14,110 nt of DNA from NCBI GenBank assembly GCA_003601725.1, contig PIYJ01000030.1, positions 1-14,110 on the forward strand, given 5' to 3'. The stretch comes from Candidatus Bathyarchaeota archaeon. Its GTDB lineage: Archaea; Thermoproteota; Bathyarchaeia; Bathyarchaeales; DTEX01. The position numbers and the translations under genes were made by a program. The notes beneath the pieces are model-generated. The model was not told the DNA's origin. It was given only the letters and a program-made list of their open reading frames with translations, and did not search any database. Below, piece after piece: positions 7,138 through 13,932 of this stretch; position 1 is the first letter of the stretch; each line of letters begins with the position of its first letter.

Positions 7138-8235
7138 ATGGAAATTTCCTATGAATTCTTAATCTTCATCAGGGATTTCGCCATCTTCTTCGCGATATAC
7201 CTTATAGTAGCGTTAAGCCTCAATCTAGAGTATGGATATACAGGGATACCGAACTTCGGTAAGGTTTTAGCAGTAGCCGGCGGGGCGTTCACGGTCGGCG
7301 CTTTCCCAGGTAGGATAATCGCTTGGCTCTTTAAGGTGAAGCCTGATCTAGATTACATCAGAGATAATACTATCATAGTTACCGAAGTAAACAAGATCTT
7401 AGCGGGAGACCCTCTGCTAAGCATATCAATCTTCTTTCTCACCTTAATAGTGGCAGGAGCCATAGGCGCGATTCTAGGTCTTATTTCTTGTTATCCAGCT
7501 ATAAGGCTTCGTGAGGATTATCTGGCTATTACTTTGCTTGCCATGGGTGAAGCCATTCAAGTTATAGGCTATAATTATCGTCCAATAGTGAAGGGAAACA
7601 TCGGCGTTTTGGTACCGGATCCGTTCGGATGGGCCGGTGAGTATCGATACGCGGCTGTAGCTCTCTTCATACTCGGCATTTCCCTTGCTGTTTTTCTCTA
7701 TCTAGAGCGGCTTGTAAGATCACCGCTGGGCAGAATGTTAAGAGCGATTAGAGACAACGAAGAAGTGGCGAAATCTTTGGGTAAAGATGTCACTAAAATA
7801 AGGATGAAGACCATAATAATCGCAGCTGTTATAGGGGCAGTTGCCGGGGCTTTAGATGCATTCAAAGCAGGCGGCGTAATAAGTACCAGTTATCATAGGG
7901 TTTCATGGACTTTCTGGCCTTGGGTCATAGTCATCCTAGGCGGTGCAGGTAACAATATAGGAGTTGTTGTAGGCACATTTATCTTTGCTACTCTCAGAAG
8001 AGTCATAGATTATTATAAGGGCTATTTAGGTCCTTTTATTCCCTTCAATGTTGTATGGCTTGATTCTCTGCTGCTGGGTATAACGCTTATCATCATACAG
8101 ATGTATAGACCGGAAGGCATCATAAAAGAGAAACCGACACCGACAATAGGATACAAAAGAATTAAGGAAATATTAATGGCAAGAAAATCTTCAGCTAAAT
8201 CTAAGGATACAAAGTCATCCCAAAAAATTAGCTGA
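7138..8235 (+). CDS. livM: Branched-chain amino acid-type ABC transporter permease LivM
   Basis: One of the two membrane subunits of a HAAT-family importer; it pairs with LivH to form the channel. The 365 residues carry about ten hydrophobic segments and the typical LivM marks: LIVALSLNLEYGYTGIPNFG near the N-terminus, the family's YPAIRLREDYLAITLLAMGEA, and the cytoplasmic coupling loop SPLGRMLRAIRDNEEVAKSLGKD that docks on the ATPases, followed by GAVAGALDAF. The C-terminal tail is hydrophilic and rich in Lys and Ser (RKSSAKSKDTKSSQKIS). GAGGG lies 8 bases before the ATG. It is the first gene of the transport locus, but livH downstream points the other way, so livM is probably its own transcription unit ending in the T-rich stretch at 8251-8265. 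The substrate cannot be read from the sequence. Confidence 0.94.
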   Translation: MEISYEFLIFIRDFAIFFAIYLIVALSLNLEYGYTGIPNFGKVLAVAGGAFTVGAFPGRIIAWLFKVKPDLDYIRDNTIIVTEVNKILAGDPLLSISIFFLTLIVAGAIGAILGLISCYPAIRLREDYLAITLLAMGEAIQVIGYNYRPIVKGNIGVLVPDPFGWAGEYRYAAVALFILGISLAVFLYLERLVRSPLGRMLRAIRDNEEVAKSLGKDVTKIRMKTIIIAAVIGAVAGALDAFKAGGVISTSYHRVSWTFWPWVIVILGGAGNNIGVVVGTFIFATLRRVIDYYKGYLGPFIPFNVVWLDSLLLGITLIIIQMYRPEGIIKEKPTPTIGYKRIKEILMARKSSAKSKDTKSSQKIS

Positions 8236-8246
8236 GAAAAGAGACT

Positions 8247-8266
8247 TCTAATATTATTTTTTATTT
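8247..8266. terminator. T-rich/A-rich convergent terminator between livM and livH
   Basis: The 25 bases between the converging stops contain TTCTAATATTATTTTTTATTT. The T run would act as an archaeal terminator for livM on the plus strand. There is no clear hairpin, and signal for the minus direction is weaker. Confidence 0.45.
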
Positions 8267-9196
8267 AGAGATCGATTTTCGTATCGAAGCGGCAATCTTT
8301 TGCCAGTTCACACCTGCCAACCCGCTGGGGGCCAGAAGCAGCGTCACAACGATTGCTATTAGCGGAATTAACGGTCTATAGGGTATTACCCATGGACCAA
8401 GCATAATTGCCAATGAGCTTGTACCAAGCACCTCAGCAAGTCCGATGAGAAATCCCCCTAAAACAGCGCCATATATGCTGTAGATTCCTCCAACAGTACT
8501 TGCAGCAAAGACGCTGACTATTATTCTCGAACCCATGTCCGGGTTTCCAGGGAACCATAAGGGTAAAAGCGCTCCGGAAAGCCCGCCTAACGCGCCAGCT
8601 ATGAACCAGGCTACTGAGTATACCATGTTCACGTTTATACCGATCACGCTGGCTAAGGATGAATCTTCAATGGCGGCTCTCATAGCCACTCCGAAACGGG
8701 TCTTCGTTAAAATTAAGTATAGAGATATAACTGTAGTTGCCGCGAGAATTGGGGCGATTATCAGTAGGCCTCTTTGACCTGCTATTCGTATATCATATGA
8801 GGAGAAAAGGAAGTATCGAGATCGGATCTTGAAAACCCTCGACAAGTAATCAGCATATATGTTAATGATCGCTAACAATATGAATTCCATGGCAAGAGTA
8901 GTGATCATCAATGCAACTATTGTGGCTCCTCTTCGTATGAGCTGCCTAAACACGATGAGGTATTGTGCGAGCGCAATTAGCCCGCATATGATTGGAGCTA
9001 ACAATAGAGACTGATAAGGATTCGCATGCCATAATTTAACGGTTGTTAACATTATATAAGCTCCGACCGCCGCGAATGTTCCATGAGCAAAGTTTGGAAC
9101 CTTAGTCGTCAGATAAGTTAATGTTAAGCCGATGCTCAAGAGAGTAAGAAGACTACTGAAAATCAGAGCTCTGCTAAGTAGCACTATATCGATCAT
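8261..9196 (-). CDS. livH: Branched-chain amino acid-type ABC transporter permease LivH, inverted
   Basis: The second membrane subunit of the importer, expected to form a heterodimer with LivM. From the ATG at 9196 it has 311 residues, close to the family length of about 290-310, with eight or more hydrophobic segments. It shows LivH marks: LTLLSIGLTLTYLTTKVPNFAHG near the N-terminus, the coupling loop TRFGVAMRAAIEDSSLASVIGIN, then GALGGLSGALL and ASTVGGIYSIYGAVLGGFLIG. GAAGAG lies just before the ATG; an in-frame TTG at 9229 would add 11 residues (LFFVFFLKEEN) and is less like the family. The gene is on the opposite strand from livM and from the binding-protein and ATPase genes that flank it, so it needs its own promoter in the shared 9197-9390 region. 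Confidence 0.93.
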   Translation of the reverse strand: MIDIVLLSRALIFSSLLTLLSIGLTLTYLTTKVPNFAHGTFAAVGAYIMLTTVKLWHANPYQSLLLAPIICGLIALAQYLIVFRQLIRRGATIVALMITTLAMEFILLAIINIYADYLSRVFKIRSRYFLFSSYDIRIAGQRGLLIIAPILAATTVISLYLILTKTRFGVAMRAAIEDSSLASVIGINVNMVYSVAWFIAGALGGLSGALLPLWFPGNPDMGSRIIVSVFAASTVGGIYSIYGAVLGGFLIGLAEVLGTSSLAIMLGPWVIPYRPLIPLIAIVVTLLLAPSGLAGVNWQKIAASIRKSISK

Positions 9197-9229
9197 ATTC
9201 TCTTCTTTAAGAAAAAAGACAAAGAACAA

Positions 9230-9390
9230 TTAAAGATTTATGCAAATAACTCTTCAAATAGTTACTTTAAGGCTCTTTATCATTGGCTATTTTTTTTAAA
9301 AAACCTTTTGCAGAACAGCAAAATTTTTAAGGAAAAACAAATGATAAATGTGGGGGACCGATAAAAAAAGAGGTTTATGGGAGAGGAAAA
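9230..9390. promoter_or_regulatory. Divergent promoter region for livH (minus) and the binding-protein gene (plus)
   Basis: For the plus strand, AGCAAAATTTTTAAG (9317-9331) looks like a BRE plus TATA box, predicting a start near 9353 and a leader of about 40 bases with the strong ribosome site GGGAGAGG (9379-9386). For the minus strand, candidates are CATAAATCTTTAA (about 9243-9231) and the self-complementary TTTTTTAAAAAA run near 9290-9303. A shared regulator could bind between them, but I see no clear operator. Confidence 0.5.
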
Positions 9391-10818
9391 ATGAGTCAAG
9401 CTTGGAAGACCTATACTGTCGTGGCACTACTGATAGGGTTACTCTTAGGAGTAGGGATCGGATGGCTTGCGAAACCAGTTCAGGTTGGAATAACAAGGGA
9501 GGAATATACAAGCCTCAAAGCGGACTATGACGATCTGAGAATGAAGTATGAAAATCTTCAAACTGAACTCTCCTCCAAAGTTAGCGAACTTAATGAAACA
9601 AAAGGGCTCATAGAAGATTTAATGAACGCTTTGGTCGGCGCAGGCAGCGAGGCACCAATAAAGTCAACATTGAAAGGGGAAGTCAAGATCGGCGGACTCT
9701 TCTCGCTGACAGGAGATCTAGCTACTTATGGTGAAAACGAGTATACAGCAGCTCAAATTGCAGCTAAACAGGTTAACCTATTTCTTAAGGCAATAGGCGC
9801 AAATTGGACTCTCACGATTGTTGCTGAGGACACTCAGACGAAGCCTGATCTCGCACTCGAGAAGGTTGAGAGTTTCGCAGCTAGAGGAATAAAGCTCCTA
9901 ATAGGCCCCTTAAGCAGTGCAGAAGTCAGAGCCATAAAAGGGTACTGCGATGCCAATAAGATACTTGCGATAAGCCAGTCTTCAACGGCTCCAGATCTGG
10001 CTATACCTGGCGATTACATCTTTAGATTCTGCCCAACTGACAAGTATGGGCAAGGCCCAGCGATCGCTAGGATAATCTATGAAGATGGCAAGAGGTACAT
10101 TATTCCGGTAACGAGGAATGATGCTTGGGGAACGGGACTCGAAGAAGCTGTAGCAAAGAGATTCACTGAGCTGGGAGGAACTGTTCTCGAAGGCATAAGA
10201 TATGCCCCCGAAGCTCAAGAATTCTCCGCTGAAGCTGCGGACTTAGCAAACAAAGTATCCGATGCCGTTTCAAAGTATGGAGCGGATAAAGTATGCGTGC
10301 TTCATATCTCCTTCGAGGAAGTCAACGCTTTCTTCACAGCGGCCAGCGAATATGACGTGCTTTCATCTGTTAAGTGGTATGGCAGCGATGGAACATGCGC
10401 GAGCGGCTCAATGCTTGAAGATCCTGTCGTGCGAGATTTCGCCTATAAAGTTCAGTATCCGTCCACAATCTTTGCGCCTATGGAGTCTGCTAAGTGGGAT
10501 ATGGTTCGACGGAACGTCATGAAGATTCTTGGAAGAGAACCGGAGTCCTACTCTTACGCTGTGTATGATATTGTCTGGGTGTATGCATTGTCAATCTTGA
10601 AGACTGATTCCACGGATCCCGACGCGATTAAAGCTGTCCTACCGGATGTCGCTCGCTCCTTCTTTGGCGCCTCAGGCTACATTGATCTTGACGAGAATGG
10701 AGATAGAAAAGCAGGCGACTACGTCATATGGCAAATAGTAAAGACAGACACAAATGAATATGTTTGGAAGGTCGTGGGCAAATATATCTATGCAACAGAT
10801 TCAGTCGTATGGTACTAA
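9391..10818 (+). CDS. Membrane-anchored ABC substrate-binding protein (Peripla_BP_6/LivJ type) with coiled-coil stalk
   Basis: The extracellular receptor of the importer, 475 residues. Residues 7-26 are a single hydrophobic segment with no lipobox Cys, probably an uncleaved N-terminal anchor. Residues 36-78 have heptad spacing of Leu/Tyr/Met with many charged residues and should form a coiled coil. The ligand-binding bilobed domain starts near 96 with GEVKIGGLFSLTGDLATYGE, the usual first strand of this family, and continues with LLIGPLSSAEVRAI, AISQSSTAP, FRFCPTDKYGQGPAIA and DAWGTG. E. coli LivJ is about 367 residues, so the extra length is the anchor and stalk. GGGAGAGG directly precedes the ATG. 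It heads a run with livG (34 bases later) and livF. The ligand may be an amino acid, amide or related solute; the family alone does not decide. Confidence 0.92.
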   Translation: MSQAWKTYTVVALLIGLLLGVGIGWLAKPVQVGITREEYTSLKADYDDLRMKYENLQTELSSKVSELNETKGLIEDLMNALVGAGSEAPIKSTLKGEVKIGGLFSLTGDLATYGENEYTAAQIAAKQVNLFLKAIGANWTLTIVAEDTQTKPDLALEKVESFAARGIKLLIGPLSSAEVRAIKGYCDANKILAISQSSTAPDLAIPGDYIFRFCPTDKYGQGPAIARIIYEDGKRYIIPVTRNDAWGTGLEEAVAKRFTELGGTVLEGIRYAPEAQEFSAEAADLANKVSDAVSKYGADKVCVLHISFEEVNAFFTAASEYDVLSSVKWYGSDGTCASGSMLEDPVVRDFAYKVQYPSTIFAPMESAKWDMVRRNVMKILGREPESYSYAVYDIVWVYALSILKTDSTDPDAIKAVLPDVARSFFGASGYIDLDENGDRKAGDYVIWQIVKTDTNEYVWKVVGKYIYATDSVVWY

Positions 10819-10852
10819 ACCATCAAGTCTCCCTTCTTTTTTGTGATGAAAG

Positions 10853-11611
10853 ATGCAGGAAATGCTTCGTGTTGAAAACTTGACAAAAAGATTCGGCGGG
10901 CTGATCGCGTTAGATGAAATCAGCCTCGACGTGAAGAAAGGCATAATAACTATGCTTATAGGGCCGAATGGAAGCGGAAAGACGACTCTTATAAACTGCG
11001 TGACCGGATTCTATAATCCAGATAAGGGAAAAGTGACGTTTGATGGAAAGATAATCACGAACTGGCCTCCCCACAGAATATATGAATTAGGCCTGGTCAG
11101 AACGTTTCAAATTCCGCAACCATTTCAAAAGCTTACGGTATTAGAGAACCTTTTAACGGCGTATAGAGGGCATCCGGGAGAAGGATTTCTGAAAGCTCCA
11201 TTCAGAAGATCATGGATGAAAGAAGAAGAAAAGGCAACAGAGATGGCCTTTCGCTTCTTAGAGATTCTGGATCTGGATCACATGTGGGATCATCCTGCTT
11301 CTAATCTGAGCGGAGGGCAAATGAAGCTCGTAGAAGCTGGAAGAGCAATTATGAGCGGGGCTAAGATGATCCTCATGGATGAGCCGGCTGCGGGTCTTTA
11401 TCCGAAACTTGCGCAAGAATTGTTTTATTATTTGACGGAGATGAAGAACAAACTTGGAGTTACTTTCTTGATTGTAGAGCATAGGCTTGAGCTCATCCTG
11501 GATTACATCGATCATGTATATGCTATGGCAAGAGGGAGAATAGTCTCAGAAGGAGAACCTGATAAGGTTCTGGATGATCCAATAGTCATAGAGAGCTATC
11601 TAGGGGGATAG
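10853..11611 (+). CDS. livG: Branched-chain amino acid-type ABC transporter ATP-binding protein LivG
   Basis: One of the two cytoplasmic ATPases that drive the importer. The 252 residues contain the aromatic A-loop region KRFGG (12-16), Walker A GPNGSGKTT (37-45), Q-loop Q86 in TFQIPQPF, the LivG-typical insertion before the helical domain (HPGEGFLKAPF), signature LSGGQMK (152-158), Walker B MILMDEP with catalytic E177, and switch H210 in IVEH. All catalytic positions are intact. GTGAT (10843-10847) is 5 bases before the ATG at 10853; a second ATG at 10862 is possible. It lies 34 bases after the binding-protein gene and is followed within 5 bases by livF, so the three are likely co-transcribed. 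Confidence 0.95.
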   Translation: MQEMLRVENLTKRFGGLIALDEISLDVKKGIITMLIGPNGSGKTTLINCVTGFYNPDKGKVTFDGKIITNWPPHRIYELGLVRTFQIPQPFQKLTVLENLLTAYRGHPGEGFLKAPFRRSWMKEEEKATEMAFRFLEILDLDHMWDHPASNLSGGQMKLVEAGRAIMSGAKMILMDEPAAGLYPKLAQELFYYLTEMKNKLGVTFLIVEHRLELILDYIDHVYAMARGRIVSEGEPDKVLDDPIVIESYLGG

Positions 11612-11615
11612 CAAA

Positions 11616-12341
11616 GCGTCAACAGCCTTATCTATTAAGAAGATAAATGCGGGCTATGGAAATCTCCATGTACTATTTGATGTCAGCACAGAAATAAGAA
11701 GCAAAGAGATAACAGTGCTCGTAGGCCCGAATGGAAGCGGAAAAAGCACGCTGCTCAAGACGATAATGGGAATAACGCAGACCTATTCGGGAGAGATACT
11801 CTTCAATGGAACTAACATAATTGGGCTTCCACCTCACATCGTAACTAAACTTGGAATAGCATATTTACCGCAAGTAAATAATGTCTTCGCGAATCTAACA
11901 GTGAGCGAAAACCTACTTATGGCTGGCTATGTTTTAGGCAAAGAGAAAGCAAAGAAAAAGGCCGAAGAGGTTCTAGAAGACTTCCCGGTATTGAAGGGAT
12001 ACTTGAAAAGAAAAGCGGGAACGCTCAGCGGGGGAGAAAGACAGATGTTAGCGATGGCGATGGCGATGATACGGAGACCGCAAATCATGCTGTTCGATGA
12101 GCCGACAGCAAGCCTCGCGCCTAAGATCGCATTAGAAGTCCTCAACAGAATAGTCGATTTAAGAGACAACTACGGAATCACAGTGGTTCTAGCTGAGCAA
12201 AACGCAAAAAGAGCGCTTGAACACGGGGACAATGCCATTCTTCTCGTAAGTGGAAGAATAACCTATCAGGGAGATCCGAAGGAGCTACTGGCCCATGAAG
12301 ATTTAGGTAAAGTTTACTTAGGAATCAAACAGACTGACTGA
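11616..12341 (+). CDS. livF: Branched-chain amino acid-type ABC transporter ATP-binding protein LivF, non-standard start codon
   Basis: The second ATPase of the importer, pairing with LivG. It has the A-loop Tyr in NAGYG, Walker A GPNGSGKS, Q-loop in YLPQVNN, signature LSGGERQ, Walker B IMLFDEPTAS, and AEQN in place of the switch His region, which is normal for LivF. The first standard start codon in this frame is GTG 11715, immediately before Walker A, which would delete the first strands and the A-loop. The frame is open upstream to a TAG at 11601-11603 but contains no ATG, GTG or TTG. I place the start at GCG 11616: GGGGGA (11603-11608) is 7 bases upstream, the protein becomes 241 residues, and Walker A falls at residues 37-44, as in LivG. 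A GTG-to-GCG change would explain it. ATT 11634 is another candidate start. Confidence 0.9.
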   Translation, partial: ASTALSIKKINAGYGNLHVLFDVSTEIRSKEITVLVGPNGSGKSTLLKTIMGITQTYSGEILFNGTNIIGLPPHIVTKLGIAYLPQVNNVFANLTVSENLLMAGYVLGKEKAKKKAEEVLEDFPVLKGYLKRKAGTLSGGERQMLAMAMAMIRRPQIMLFDEPTASLAPKIALEVLNRIVDLRDNYGITVVLAEQNAKRALEHGDNAILLVSGRITYQGDPKELLAHEDLGKVYLGIKQTD

Positions 12342-12479
12342 TCGGGCAGACATCCGAGTAAATCGTTAAATCTTAAAGAACAGCCATAGCTTTAACGCGT
12401 ATTTTTCGAAGCCTCTTAGATGGATATTGTGTGAAAACATAAAGGAGAAAAGAGGAAATCTCTCTAATTCTTTAAAGAT

Positions 12480-13316
12480 TTAGGGAGTAAACAGTAAAGA
12501 TTTAAGTCTGTTAAGTAACGTATGCGGTTTTAGGATGTACTGAATGATTTTTTTCCGTTGAATGAGCCTTGTGTAACGAACGATGTCTTCATATTTTCGT
12601 ACCTCGCTGAGGTATCCTTTTAGCATGAGTACAGCGCTTTTTTTATTTTTTAAAAAATGTAGTAGAAAACGAGCTGCCGCGAATTCTGGGCAATAACCTA
12701 ATGCTTTCATCCCTTTGCCGAGATAATAGTTTTTAGTGGGATTTCGAGAGGTGGGTCTCTGAGAATAGAAAGGTAAAGGAAAAACCCTTGTTTTTAATCC
12801 TAGCGACCGGGCTTTTATTAAGCAATATGTTTCCCACCCGTAATTCAGAGGATACAAGCCGATCTTTTTAATATATTCAGTCTTTATTATCCGTCCTCCT
12901 CCTCGAGGAACTTCGGGGCTCCAAGGTTCATTCGCTACATAACCAGAAGCAATCGCAGTGTTAGTCTTCTCCATCCGCTTAATTATTTCTTCAATGTAAG
13001 ATTTTGGAAAAATATCATCTGATCCAGCTATCATTATATAATCTGGATTATGCTTGAGGCCTTCTTTTAACCCAAAGTTTATGACTTCTGCGAGATGCGG
13101 CGTGCCTGTTGCATAATAGCCCACGTCAGGCAATTTGATGACTTTCGCTCCGCTCTTTTCGGCTACTTCAGAAGTCTCGTCTTTAGATCCATCATCCACC
13201 ACTACTATTAATTGCGGCGTTAATGACTGTCTTTTGAGGCTCTCTAAAGTTGCCCTGAGAAACTTGCCGCTATTTTTCGCGGGAATTACAACACAAACTT
13301 TTGGAGTCTTTTTCAT
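12480..13316 (-). CDS. Family 2 (GT-A) glycosyltransferase
   Basis: A 278-residue enzyme that probably transfers a sugar from a nucleotide-sugar donor during glycan or surface-polysaccharide synthesis. The GT2 N-terminal pattern is clear: VCVVIPAKNSGKFLRATLES (7-26), VVVDDGSKDET with the donor-binding Asp pair (38-48), and a DxD-like AGSDD (97-101) followed by IFPKSYIEEII. GGGRIIKTEYIKKIGLYP and YGWETYCLIKARSLG match the acceptor half, where the Glu in WET could be the catalytic base. The basic C-terminal quarter (LKGYLSEVRKYED, then RLIQRKKIIQ) has no transmembrane helix and may contact the membrane peripherally. The start is the ATG at 13316, 6 bases after the stop of the truncated ATP-grasp gene, suggesting co-transcription. 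Acceptor and donor are unknown. Confidence 0.88.
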   Translation of the reverse strand: MKKTPKVCVVIPAKNSGKFLRATLESLKRQSLTPQLIVVVDDGSKDETSEVAEKSGAKVIKLPDVGYYATGTPHLAEVINFGLKEGLKHNPDYIMIAGSDDIFPKSYIEEIIKRMEKTNTAIASGYVANEPWSPEVPRGGGRIIKTEYIKKIGLYPLNYGWETYCLIKARSLGLKTRVFPLPFYSQRPTSRNPTKNYYLGKGMKALGYCPEFAAARFLLHFLKNKKSAVLMLKGYLSEVRKYEDIVRYTRLIQRKKIIQYILKPHTLLNRLKSLLFTP

Positions 13317-13322
13317 TTCTCA

Positions 13323-13619
13323 TCAGCTTGTATGCTTTTTAGATCTCGATAGAGCTAACAGTTCTAAGCTTGATAAGGGTAAAATAAGATCACCCTTTTC
13401 CTGACGAGATACTTTAGGCATATCATTAGGATACGTGGAATTCGTTCTGTAAGGCACAACAATATAGTAATTATTAGCTAAATAGAGGCCGGCTGCATCT
13501 CCAAGCATATTTGTTGCAATAATGTTGATTTCTCTTTCCTTCACATCATGAAATCTTTGAACTATGCTTGATCCTTCGGGAGCCCCAGAAGATGTCACAA
13601 TATCAGCGATCGAGTTCAT
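13323..13619 (-). pseudogene. Truncated ATP-grasp enzyme: N-terminal (pre-ATP-grasp) domain only
   Basis: The 98 residues resemble only the first domain of carbamoyl-phosphate-synthase-like ATP-grasp ligases: IVTSSGAPEGSSIVQRF as the dinucleotide-type first strand, INIIATNMLGDAAGLYLAN as the second strand with its 'aaGlylad' continuation, VVPYRTNSTYPND, and LILPLSSLELLALSRSKK matching the 'vilPtteEelealak' end of the domain. The reading frame then stops, and no ATP-binding or catalytic domain follows, because the glycosyltransferase begins 6 bases on. It is therefore probably a deletion remnant, possibly still translated. A TATA-like TATTTAAAAT (13638-13647) lies about 24 bases before the ATG. 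Its ATG also overlaps the stop of a tiny upstream frame (ATGA at 13619-13616). A stand-alone small protein is the alternative. The identification is from pattern memory. Confidence 0.55.
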
Positions 13620-13792
13620 TCCATAACTAACCTTGAAATTTTAAATACATACGCTATCAGGATGCCCTGAATGAACAGCCACGTCTCAAAGATTCTGTCC
13701 ATCATCTACACCGCCCTATATGAAGCGTTCATCATCTCCGAGCCCACCCAAGCAGGTCCGGCGACGTAAGATTTCCCCGTCAAATCTCTCAC
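13616..13792 (-). other. Small reading frame interrupted by one TAG, ending in an ATGA overlap
   Basis: Starting at GTG 13792, the minus strand reads 28 codons (beginning with VRDLTGKSYVAG), a TAG at 13708-13706, then ATG-ATG and 27 more codons including the hydrophobic WLFIQGILIAYVFKI, ending in TGA 13618-13616 that overlaps the next gene's ATG. The frame is otherwise open back to a TAG near 13820. I do not recognise the product. It may be a decayed gene or two tiny peptides, or chance. The second half could be one membrane helix. Confidence 0.25.
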
Positions 13793-13932
13793 AAGCTGTA
13801 CTGTGGAAAAGATTATTATTTGGAGTTTCTAATCAGCTTTTCTATTTTACGGTGTGAGGGCCGTTCTGGAATCATCACTAATCTTTGCTCTTCTTGAACT
13901 CTCCTCAGGGTTTACCGAGTTCCTGAGGCACA
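13620..13932. other. 313-base stretch without a recognised intact gene
   Basis: It holds the TAG-interrupted minus-strand frame, the TATA-like box for the ATP-grasp remnant (13638-13647), and an inverted repeat at its right end. A plus-strand frame of about 32 codons from ATG 13669 is probably the shadow of the minus frame. The rest is AT-rich sequence in which I see nothing definite. Confidence 0.5.
13903..13928 (-). terminator. Seven-base-pair inverted repeat just after the HAD gene stop
   Basis: CCTCAGG (13903-13909) and CCTGAGG (13922-13928) are exact reverse complements around a 12-base loop, beginning 4 bases past the stop of the HAD gene on the minus strand. There is no T run after it, so intrinsic termination is doubtful; it may stabilise the message end or be chance. 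Confidence 0.35.

Noticed and set aside
9296..9530. Frames of 71 (minus) and 60 (plus) codons across the livH/receptor promoter region
   Set aside because: Both overlap the receptor start or its promoter and lack any protein-like pattern.
11715..12341. LivF starting at GTG 11715
   Set aside because: This would put Walker A at the very N-terminus and remove the A-loop and first strands, although clear LivF sequence (NAGYG, LHVLFDVS) continues upstream in the same frame.
13135..13404. Plus-strand frame of 89 codons opposite the GT2 start
   Set aside because: It is antisense to the glycosyltransferase's DDGS region and has no family pattern.
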